Shown piece by piece: positions 1 through 4,923 of a stretch of 5,780 nucleotides of DNA. This DNA comes from Anaerolineae bacterium. Lineage in GTDB: Bacteria > Chloroflexota > Anaerolineae > Epilineales > JAHCIE01. How positions within the stretch are numbered: position 1 is the stretch's first letter; each line of letters opens with the position of its first letter. The position numbers and the translations under genes were made by a program. The DNA is taken from positions 1-5,780 of the forward strand of contig JAHCIE010000223.1 of the NCBI GenBank assembly GCA_026129385.1, written 5' to 3'. Under the pieces are notes generated by a model, which did no database searches, was not told where the DNA came from, and saw only the letters and a list, made by a program, of their open reading frames with translations.

Positions 1-852
1 CGACTCGCCCACCGCCAGGAAGACGATGCCCGCCGCGCCCGCCACCAGGAAGAAGAAGTTGCCAACGCCCACGCGCGGGATGGTCAGGGTGGGCAGGCCG
101 GTCGGGATGATGCCGACGATGCTCACCCCTTGCTCATCGAGATTGAAGGCCGAGACCACCAGGATGCCGGCCGCCAGGGCCACCAGCGCGGCCGGGATGC
201 GCGGGTAGAGACGCTTGAGGACCAGTATCAGCGCGATGGACCCCGCGCCGATCAGAAAGGCCCATGGATTCGTCTCATCCAGATTGCTGAGTAGTTGAAA
301 TAGCTGCTGGAAGAAGTTGCCGCTGCCCGCCGGTACGCCAAAAATCTTGGGCGCTTGCCCGATGGCGATGTTGAGGGCCAGGCCGAAGACGAAGCCGGTG
401 ACCACCGACTTGGACAGGAAGTCGGAGATGAAGCCCAGCCGGGCGAAGCCGAGGATGATCAGGATGACGCCGACGATGATAGCCAGCGCCGCGCTCATTG
501 CCACGTACAGGCTGGCGTCGCCCATCGCCAGGGGCGCGACGACGGCCGCCGACATGACGGCCATGGTCGAGCTGGTCGTGACCTTGAGGTGGCGGCTGGT
601 GCCGAAGATGGCGTAGGCGATCAGAGAGAGGAAAGCCGCATACAGGCCCATCTGGAGCGGCAGGCCCGCCATCTGCGCGTAGGCCAACGCCACGGGGACC
701 ATCACCCCGCCCACCGTCAGGCCCGAAATCAGGTCGGGATTCCATGCCTCGCGCGGATAGTGGCGCGCCCAGGTTGCGATGGGAAAGTAGCGGTAGAACT
801 GCTTCGTCAAGCCCGCGCGGAATGTGGCAAGGCGAGATTGGCTGTCGGGCAT
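1..852 (-). CDS. SulP-family inorganic anion transporter, N-terminal 284 residues (C-terminus outside window)
   Basis: Membrane transporter of the SulP/SLC26 family, which moves sulfate, bicarbonate or related anions across the cytoplasmic membrane. The frame is open from the ATG to the window edge. The family pattern is clear: a soluble N-terminal stretch with WNPDLISGLTVGG at about 37-49, then VPVALAYAQMAGLP (52-65), then PLQMGLYAAF...YAIFGTSRHL (65-89), close to the SulP signature. These are followed by SDFLSKSVVTGF (143-154), QAPKIFGV (166-173), a hydrophilic loop and a further membrane pair (about 197-236), and IIPTGLPTLTIP (248-259). At least eight hydrophobic segments are visible. The ATG is supported by GGAG seven nt upstream; no other in-frame ATG lies just upstream. 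Family members usually run about 500-600 residues, often with a C-terminal STAS domain, which would lie beyond base 1. The transported ion cannot be told from this half. It lies 97 nt downstream of the DUF1269 gene on the same strand, suggesting cotranscription. Confidence 0.95.
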   Translation of the reverse strand, partial: MPDSQSRLATFRAGLTKQFYRYFPIATWARHYPREAWNPDLISGLTVGGVMVPVALAYAQMAGLPLQMGLYAAFLSLIAYAIFGTSRHLKVTTSSTMAVMSAAVVAPLAMGDASLYVAMSAALAIIVGVILIILGFARLGFISDFLSKSVVTGFVFGLALNIAIGQAPKIFGVPAGSGNFFQQLFQLLSNLDETNPWAFLIGAGSIALILVLKRLYPRIPAALVALAAGILVVSAFNLDEQGVSIVGIIPTGLPTLTIPRVGVGNFFFLVAGAAGIVFLAVGES

Positions 853-859
853 GGCGCGG

Positions 860-863
860 CTCC
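860..863 (-). promoter_or_regulatory. Ribosome binding site of the SulP gene
   Basis: GGAG on the minus strand, separated by seven nt from the ATG at 852-850. It fixes the SulP start and shows that the gene can be translated independently of the upstream DUF1269 gene. Confidence 0.7.
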
Positions 864-882
864 AGAAGCGGCTGCATGTGCG

Positions 883-925
883 ACGCCTCCGCCCACATGC
901 CAGAGGCAGCGATGGGCGGAGGCGT
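883..925 (-). repeat. 13-bp perfect hairpin between DUF1269 and SulP genes
   Basis: Bases 883-895 and 913-925 are exact reverse complements (arm ACGCCTCCGCCCA on the plus strand), with a 17-nt loop that can itself fold as TGCC-AGA-GGCA. In the leftward transcript it would be a very stable stem 25 nt after the DUF1269 stop codon and 19 nt before the SulP ribosome site. No U-run follows on the minus strand, so it is not a classic intrinsic terminator. A partial terminator or a 3'-end-protecting stem that separates DUF1269 and SulP mRNA levels is the more likely role; that is inference. Confidence 0.75.
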
Positions 926-949
926 GGGAAGCGAGTCGCCGGGGGCGAA

Positions 950-1441
950 CTACTCCTCGCCGAACTCGGCGCGGAGCTGGGCTTCCTGCTCCTGCGACAG
1001 GTTGGTCGAGAGGATCTCGAACTTGGGCAGCGTCTTCATCTCGGCAACGACGCGGTCGGTGACGGCGTTCTGCGTAAGCAGGAACAACGCCGACGTGCCG
1101 GGCGTGACCTTATCGCGCACCGACTTGATGAAGTCGTCGTTGATGCCGTAGTCGGAGAAGTGACCGGCCAGCCCGCCAATGGCAGCGCCAATCGCCAGGC
1201 CCAGGAAGGGGATGAAGAACAGCAGGCCGAACAGCAGGCCCCAGAACGCGCCGCTGAGCGCGCCGACACCACCCATCGACTGGGCTTGCCGGGTCTTCGG
1301 CTTCTTCTTGCCTTCCGGCCAGCTCACGGTGGCGGCGTCCACCACCTGAATGAGGTTCTGCTTCTGGAGATTCTGCATCAATTGGAGCCCCTGCTCCGCC
1401 CCGTCGGGAGTCTCAAACTTGATGGCTGTCAATGTAGCCAT
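950..1441 (-). CDS. DUF1269-family small membrane protein (163 aa), function unknown
   Basis: The protein has the DUF1269 layout: a basic/soluble N-terminal segment (1-55, including PEGKKKPKTRQ at 42-52), a glycine-rich hydrophobic hairpin at about 57-93 (GGVGALSGAFWGLLFGLLFF, then GLAIGAAIGGLAG), and a soluble C-terminal part that starts with SDYGINDDFIKSVRDKVTPG (96-115), then SALFLLTQ (117-124), and ends in an acidic tail. The soluble portions are ferredoxin-like in pattern (ALFLLTQNA..DRVVAEMK), which in this family goes with a membrane-associated protein of unassigned role. The start is the ATG at 1441, five nt after AGGAGG. An in-frame GTG at 1447-1445 overlaps that ribosome site and is not credible. 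The length is normal for the family. It has its own promoter (1551-1523) and is followed by the SulP gene, so a role in membrane or ion stress is possible but unproven. Confidence 0.9.
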   Translation of the reverse strand: MATLTAIKFETPDGAEQGLQLMQNLQKQNLIQVVDAATVSWPEGKKKPKTRQAQSMGGVGALSGAFWGLLFGLLFFIPFLGLAIGAAIGGLAGHFSDYGINDDFIKSVRDKVTPGTSALFLLTQNAVTDRVVAEMKTLPKFEILSTNLSQEQEAQLRAEFGEE

Positions 1442-1446
1442 GTGCA

Positions 1447-1452
1447 CCTCCT
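1447..1452 (-). promoter_or_regulatory. Consensus ribosome binding site of the DUF1269 gene
   Basis: AGGAGG on the minus strand, five nt before the ATG at 1441-1439. It decides the start: the upstream GTG at 1447-1445 shares a base with this site. The right end of the site lies four nt from one arm of the 12-bp inverted repeat (1457-1468). Confidence 0.85.
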
Positions 1453-1456
1453 GTTT

Positions 1457-1530
1457 GCTATACTTCGTACTTGGCTGATAGTCGCCCGTGAAACCCAGGC
1501 GACGCTAAAGGATACGCCACGAAGTATAGC
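1457..1530. repeat. 12-bp perfect inverted repeat with an inner 6-bp inverted repeat
   Basis: GCTATACTTCGT at 1457-1468 is the exact reverse complement of ACGAAGTATAGC at 1519-1530. A second, nearly concentric pair, GTCGCC (1481-1486) and GGCGAC (1498-1503), sits inside. The outer arms are 62 bp apart centre to centre, close to six helical turns. The right arm covers the -10 box of the leftward promoter; the left arm is next to the DUF1269 ribosome site. The upstream arm lies mostly outside the predicted transcript, so the pair is better explained as two protein-binding sites or a cruciform than as an RNA stem. Confidence 0.7.
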
Positions 1531-1551
1531 CACACGACGGGCAGCGGGCAA
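1523..1551 (-). promoter_or_regulatory. Sigma-70-like promoter of the DUF1269(-SulP) unit
   Basis: On the minus strand TTGCCC (1551-1546) and TATACT (1528-1523) are separated by 17 nt. Transcription would begin near 1517-1515, giving a leader of about 75 nt that contains the inner GTCGCC/GGCGAC stem. The -10 box is embedded in the right arm of the 12-bp inverted repeat, so a protein bound there would compete with RNA polymerase. Confidence 0.6.
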
Positions 1552-1573
1552 TTATCAGCGGCATCGCGGGTAC

Positions 1574-1591
1574 GGCGCGGCCAGCCGCGCC
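1574..1591. repeat. Compact 8-bp GC hairpin between the divergent promoters
   Basis: GGCGCGGC (1574-1581) and GCCGCGCC (1584-1591) are exact reverse complements separated by two bases; in practice this is a 7-bp stem with a four-base loop. It lies upstream of both predicted -35 boxes (23 nt from the leftward one, 36 nt from the rightward one). No T-run follows on either strand. It could be a binding site or simply a product of GC-rich composition. Confidence 0.5.
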
Positions 1592-1627
1592 TCGATAGCA
1601 GGCAGGTCGCCAGCCAGGCTTCCGGAG

Positions 1628-1656
1628 TTGACAGCGGGGCTTCATGTAGGTATGAT
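1628..1656 (+). promoter_or_regulatory. Near-consensus sigma-70 promoter of the LuxR-family regulator
   Basis: TTGACA (1628-1633, full consensus) and TATGAT (1651-1656, five of six) are separated by 17 nt. Transcription would begin near 1662-1664, leaving a leader of about 55 nt before the TTG start at 1719. It is the best promoter match in the window. Confidence 0.75.
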
Positions 1657-1670
1657 AACTTGTAGCCCCG
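1635..1670. promoter_or_regulatory. 7-bp inverted repeat bracketing the rightward -10 box (candidate operator)
   Basis: CGGGGCT (1635-1641) and AGCCCCG (1664-1670) are exact reverse complements. The left arm lies in the spacer between -35 and -10, and the right arm starts at the predicted transcription start. Arm centres are 29 bp apart, just under three helical turns. This is a position where a bound dimer would block the promoter; autoregulation by the adjacent regulator is possible but inferred. Confidence 0.45.
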
Positions 1671-1688
1671 TATGCTCGCTGCCGGTTG

Positions 1689-1713
1689 CCTGTGGGTCTC
1701 CACCAGGGGGGGG
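1689..1713 (+). promoter_or_regulatory. Leader hairpin running into a G8 ribosome-binding tract of the regulator
   Basis: An AGGGGGGGG tract (A1705, eight Gs at 1706-1713) ends five nt before the TTG at 1719 and is the only ribosome-site-like sequence for this gene. Just upstream, CCTG-TGG (1689-1695) can pair with CCA-CAGG (1700-1702 and 1704-1707), with one bulged C and a four-base loop, tying up the first two Gs of the tract. A strong promoter followed by a partly masked G-tract and a TTG start suggests translation is deliberately kept low; that is inference. Confidence 0.5.
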
Positions 1714-1718
1714 TTCTT

Positions 1719-4451
1719 TTGGCCTCGCACCCTCGTCTCAACTCCTTGATCAGGACGAAGCTCAACCGCCCCCTCAACCTCGTCGACCTGATCGAGCGGC
1801 CGCGCCTGCTCAGCCGCCTGGCCAACAGCCTGGCCGTACCGTTGACGCTCATCACCGCGCCGGCCGGCTTCGGCAAGACCACCCTGGTCGTCCAGTGGCT
1901 CGACCAGCTTCAAGGGGCAGACGCCCCCAACCTGCCGAGCGTCTGGCTGTCGTGCGGCGAGCACGACGGCGATCTGAGCCTGTTCCTCAGCTACTTCATC
2001 ATCGCGCTGCGCGGCGTTTTCCCCAACGCCTGCCAGGCCACCCTGGATCTGCTCGATGCGCTGCCCCCACCCTCGAACGAGACGCTGGTGGCGACGCTCA
2101 TCAACGAGATGGACACGCTGGGCCGCGATCCCGCCACCGACCAGATAACCCCCTACGTTATCGTCCTGGACGACTACGACGCGATTCGCGACGCAGCGAT
2201 CGACGATTTCATGGCTGATCTGTTGCGCTACCCGCCGCCGGGTATGCATCTCGTTATCACCTCGCGCCGCGATCCCAGCCTGCCCATCAGCCGCCTGCGC
2301 ACGCGCCACCAGTTGGTGGAGGTGCGCAGCAGGGACCTGCGCCTCGACGCGGCGGAGGTGAGCGCGTTCCTGGCGCGACGGCTGCCCCAGGCCCTGACCG
2401 ACGCTGAGATAGACATCCTGGCCGAGCAGACCGAGGGGTGGGTGACGGCCCTGCACCTGGCCGTCGTCCATCTTCGCGAGGTGGCGGAACCGGCCCAGGC
2501 GATGGCCGGTCTCCAGGGCAACTCGCGCTACGTGATGGATTATCTGATGGATGAGGTGCTGGCCCGCCAGACGCCCGCCATGCAGGAGTGTCTGCTCAAG
2601 ACGTCTATTCTGGATTCGTTCTGCGCATCGCTGTGCGAGGCCGTGTGTAGCGAGACCGTGAGCGGGGAAGACACGTTCATCGCGCACCTGGAAGCCTCCA
2701 ACCTGTTCCTCATCAGCCTCGACAGCGGCGGGGTCTGGTATCGCTATCATCACCTGTTCCAGCAGCTCTTGCGGTGGCAACTGACCCGCCGCTACAGCGA
2801 GGCGGAGATCGCCGCCGTGCACCGCCAGGCCAGCGCCTGGTTCGCGGGCCAGGGCCTGATCGAGGAGGCCACGCGGCACGCCCTGGCCGCCAACGATATC
2901 GAAGGCGCGCTGAGCCTGCTGGCCCGCCACCGCTACGACGTGATGAACCAGGAGAAGTGGGCGCGCATGGGCCGCTGGCTGGCGATGTTCCCGGCCGAGG
3001 CGCAGCATCACCCCGAGTGGCTCATGGCAGAGGCGTTACTGACCTGGTCACGCCGCGCCGACCTGCTACGTATGGCGACGCTGGTGGAGCGGGCCGAGGC
3101 GGGCCTGGCCCAGGTCGAGCTATCCGCCGAGCGCCGACGCCTGATCGAGGGCGAGATCGCGGCGTTGCGGTCGATGATAGCCTATAGCGCCGGCGGTGAC
3201 GCGGACGCGGTCGTCGCCTACGGCCAAGATGCTCTGGACAGGCTGCCCCGGCATGCCTATTTGACGCGCGGCCATACCTGGGTCCACCTGGCGGTGGCGC
3301 ATTTCATGCGCGGCGAGATCGAGCTGGCCTATACCTGCCTGGACGAGGGCGCTCAGGAAGAGCTGGCGACCAGCCACCCGCTGCGCCTGCGCGTCCACCA
3401 GTCAAGCTGCTTCTTGTTCTGGATGGATGGCCGCCTGGACGCTATCCTGGCCCGCACCGACCAGGCCCAGGGTCTGGCGGCCGACGGCGAACGGCGGGAG
3501 AGCGTGGGCTGGATTCACTACTTTCGCGCCTGCGTCCACTATCAGCGCAACGACCTGGTCGCTGCGGAGCGCGAGGCCCGCGCCGTCGTTGAGGACCCGC
3601 TGGCGGGCGCCAGCGCCATCTGCACCGCCCACGCGGCGGCCATCCTGGCCTACACCTACCAGGCCCAGGGCCGGCCGGCCCTGGCGCGGGCGGCCGTCGC
3701 GGGCGTCTTGATACCAGCGCGCCGCAACCGCGCCACCTATCTTGTACGGTTGCTGGAAGCGTTGGAGGCGGAGATCGCGGTGCGCCAGGGGGACCTGGCG
3801 ACGGCGCGACAGTGGGCCGCCAGTTTCGAGGCCCCACCCTTGCGCCCTATTCCCCTCTTCTTCGCCCCACAGTTGACGCTGCCCAGGGTGCTGATGGCCC
3901 AGAACACGTCGGATAGCCGCCGCCAGGCCACCGCGTTGCTCGCCGAGATGCGCGGCTACACGACCACCACCCACAACCGCCGCGCCCTCATCGAAACGCT
4001 GGCGCTGGAAGCCGTACTCCACGACACGGAGGGCGACACGTCGGCGGCCCTGGCCGCGCTGAGCGCGGCGCTCCAGCTGGCGGAGCCGGGGCGCTTCATC
4101 CGCGTCTTCGTCGACGCCGGTCCCCGCCTGGCCGCCTTGCTCGCCCGCGTCCCCCAGGGCGTGGTGCCCGTCGATTACCTGAACCAGCTTCGCCACGCTT
4201 TCGCCTTTCTCCCGCAGTCCCTGACCGCGCTGCCACCCATCGAGCTGGTGGAGCCTCTCACCGACCGCGAGATCGATGTACTCATCTTGCTAGGCCAGCG
4301 TCAGAGCAACAAAGAAATTGCCCATGCGCTGGTCATCTCCCCGTCAACCGTCAAACGGCATACCGTCAACATCTATCAGAAGCTCCAGGTTAACAGCCGC
4401 CGCGAAGCCGTGGTGAAGGCGTCCGCGCTGGGTCTTCTTCCTCCACGCTGA
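1719..4451 (+). CDS. MalT-like LuxR-family ATP-dependent transcriptional regulator (LAL type, 910 aa)
   Basis: A large ATP-binding, DNA-binding regulator of the MalT/LAL group, whose members sense a ligand through an ATPase and helical-repeat body and usually activate transcription. Visible in order: the entry motif LIRTKLNRP (10-18); Walker A APAGFGKTT (47-55); Walker B YVIVLDDYD (146-154); LVITSRRDPSLPISRLR (178-194), typical of these ATPases; TEGWVTALHLA (238-248); the family block WYRYHHLFQQLLRWQL (340-355) followed by HRQASAWFAGQGLIEEATRH (368-387); a long alanine/leucine-rich helical-repeat (TPR-like) region at about 390-830; and a complete LuxR helix-turn-helix at about 846-907 (LTDREIDVL, SNKEIA, ISPSTVKRHTVNIYQKLQV). 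Length is normal and the frame is intact. TTG 1719 is chosen because of the G-rich site five nt upstream and because it places LIRTKL at the usual distance from the N-terminus; TTG 1686 in the same frame has no ribosome site. The ligand and targets are unknown; the 3' neighbour is a transporter, as is common for local regulators. Confidence 0.93.
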   Translation: MASHPRLNSLIRTKLNRPLNLVDLIERPRLLSRLANSLAVPLTLITAPAGFGKTTLVVQWLDQLQGADAPNLPSVWLSCGEHDGDLSLFLSYFIIALRGVFPNACQATLDLLDALPPPSNETLVATLINEMDTLGRDPATDQITPYVIVLDDYDAIRDAAIDDFMADLLRYPPPGMHLVITSRRDPSLPISRLRTRHQLVEVRSRDLRLDAAEVSAFLARRLPQALTDAEIDILAEQTEGWVTALHLAVVHLREVAEPAQAMAGLQGNSRYVMDYLMDEVLARQTPAMQECLLKTSILDSFCASLCEAVCSETVSGEDTFIAHLEASNLFLISLDSGGVWYRYHHLFQQLLRWQLTRRYSEAEIAAVHRQASAWFAGQGLIEEATRHALAANDIEGALSLLARHRYDVMNQEKWARMGRWLAMFPAEAQHHPEWLMAEALLTWSRRADLLRMATLVERAEAGLAQVELSAERRRLIEGEIAALRSMIAYSAGGDADAVVAYGQDALDRLPRHAYLTRGHTWVHLAVAHFMRGEIELAYTCLDEGAQEELATSHPLRLRVHQSSCFLFWMDGRLDAILARTDQAQGLAADGERRESVGWIHYFRACVHYQRNDLVAAEREARAVVEDPLAGASAICTAHAAAILAYTYQAQGRPALARAAVAGVLIPARRNRATYLVRLLEALEAEIAVRQGDLATARQWAASFEAPPLRPIPLFFAPQLTLPRVLMAQNTSDSRRQATALLAEMRGYTTTTHNRRALIETLALEAVLHDTEGDTSAALAALSAALQLAEPGRFIRVFVDAGPRLAALLARVPQGVVPVDYLNQLRHAFAFLPQSLTALPPIELVEPLTDREIDVLILLGQRQSNKEIAHALVISPSTVKRHTVNIYQKLQVNSRREAVVKASALGLLPPR

Positions 4452-4613
4452 CGCCTCACCGCCAACATACACCTTGACTACACCCACATGGGTCTATCGA
4501 CGGCCATGCCAGTATGCTATCCTACGCCTATGGCGCTCGCTATCTGGCGTGGTTGTCGTGACAACAGCCGCCACCGTCCGGCGCCGGTTTCTACCCACGA
4601 GGCAGGTGGCGTT
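4452..4613 (+). promoter_or_regulatory. Intergenic leader with a 6-2-6 dyad (candidate operator) before the small gene
   Basis: The 162-nt gap after the regulator has no clear terminator. GTTGTC-GT-GACAAC at 4552-4565 is a perfect dyad, centred about 55 nt before the ATG at 4614. Upstream, TGC-TATCCT (4515-4523) resembles an extended -10 box without a convincing -35. The layout fits an activator- or repressor-controlled promoter for the small gene and the MFS gene; read-through from the regulator is equally possible. A 10-bp palindrome, CCGGCGCCGG (4578-4587), is probably compositional. Confidence 0.4.
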
Positions 4614-4865
4614 ATGGCCAGTCAGGCTCAGATTCGCAGTTTCGATGCGCCGGGCATCTACCTTATTCTCGTCCAGGGCGCTCTCCGCGAGGATGCGCCG
4701 TATCTAGACGACCTCACCATCACAGCGCAGTACAGTGAACAGGGAGCGCCGGTCACGCTGCTAAGTGGCACGCTGACCGATCAGGCCGCGCTCATGGGTG
4801 TCCTGACGGCCCTCTATAATCGCGGCATCACCGTTCTGGCGGTGAACCGCGTCGCGTCGGCGTAG
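4614..4865 (+). CDS. Uncharacterised 83-residue protein upstream of the MFS transporter
   Basis: No function can be assigned. The protein is small, soluble and mildly acidic, with an alternating strand-like stretch GIYLILVQGAL (14-24), a DDLTITAQYSEQG segment (32-44), and a compact C-terminal block TLLSGTLTDQAALMGVLTAL (48-67) followed by GITVLAVNRV (71-80), predicted as strand-helix-strand. From memory, short proteins ending in 'L.GP..DQAAL.GLL..L...G..LLSV' are common in Chloroflexota and Actinomycetota, often near transporters or LuxR-type regulators; this one fits that pattern but the match is not tested. The ATG at 4614 is chosen because AGGTGG lies four nt upstream at 4604-4609. Earlier in-frame ATGs at 4488 and 4530 have no ribosome site and would add a low-complexity, unconserved-looking leader. 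It is 58 nt from the MFS gene and probably cotranscribed with it. Confidence 0.8.
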   Translation: MASQAQIRSFDAPGIYLILVQGALREDAPYLDDLTITAQYSEQGAPVTLLSGTLTDQAALMGVLTALYNRGITVLAVNRVASA

Positions 4866-4881
4866 CTTCGCATTGGCTACG
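4861..4881 (+). repeat. Small hairpin over the stop codon of the 83-residue gene
   Basis: CGTAGC (4861-4866) and GCTACG (4876-4881) are exact reverse complements with a nine-nt loop, and the stem contains the TAG stop at 4863-4865. There is no T-run, so it is not an intrinsic terminator; it could slow ribosomes or protect mRNA between the two genes, or be chance. Confidence 0.35.
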
Positions 4882-4913
4882 TCCTGGTTCTGGCTGGCTC
4901 AGTCCATCTGAGA

Positions 4914-4920
4914 GGGAGGA
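4914..4920 (+). promoter_or_regulatory. Strong ribosome binding site of the MFS gene
   Basis: GGGAGGA ends three nt before the ATG at 4924 (core GGAGG about five nt away). It is stronger than the sites of the small gene and the regulator, suggesting efficient translation of the transporter from a shared message. Confidence 0.8.
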
Positions 4921-4923
4921 ATT

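Noticed and set aside
275..898. Minus-strand open frame overlapping the SulP gene in another frame
   Set aside because: The SulP frame is unmistakable over the same bases; this frame gives an Arg/Pro/Gly-rich sequence.
1574..1591. The GC hairpin as an intrinsic terminator
   Set aside because: No T-run on either side, and no transcript is expected to end there given the two divergent promoters.
1686..1718. Longer N-terminus for the regulator starting at TTG 1686
   Set aside because: No ribosome site precedes it, the extra residues include the G8 tract read as Gly-Gly, and family members start shortly before the LIRTKL motif.
824..2218. Long plus-strand open frame (464 codons)
   Set aside because: It runs antisense through the DUF1269 gene, the intergenic region and then out of frame in the regulator; composition is Arg/Pro/Ala shadow-like with no domain.
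1458..3011. Long minus-strand open frame (517 codons) opposite the regulator
   Set aside because: It is antisense to a well-conserved MalT-like protein, is rich in Arg/Gln/Ala/Val as expected of a GC-rich shadow frame, has no domain pattern and crosses the divergent promoter region.
3402..4196. Minus-strand open frame (264 codons) opposite the regulator's repeat region
   Set aside because: Shadow of the helical-repeat region; glycine/arginine-rich with no recognisable fold and no ribosome site noticed.
4474..4500. TTGACT (4474-4479) as the -35 box of a promoter for the small gene
   Set aside because: The only -10-like hexamer at a workable distance is TATCGA with a 15-nt spacer, which is too weak to call.
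4488..4613. Longer N-terminus for the 83-residue protein (ATG at 4488 or 4530)
   Set aside because: No ribosome site at either codon, and the extra stretch contains the 6-2-6 dyad and looks non-coding.
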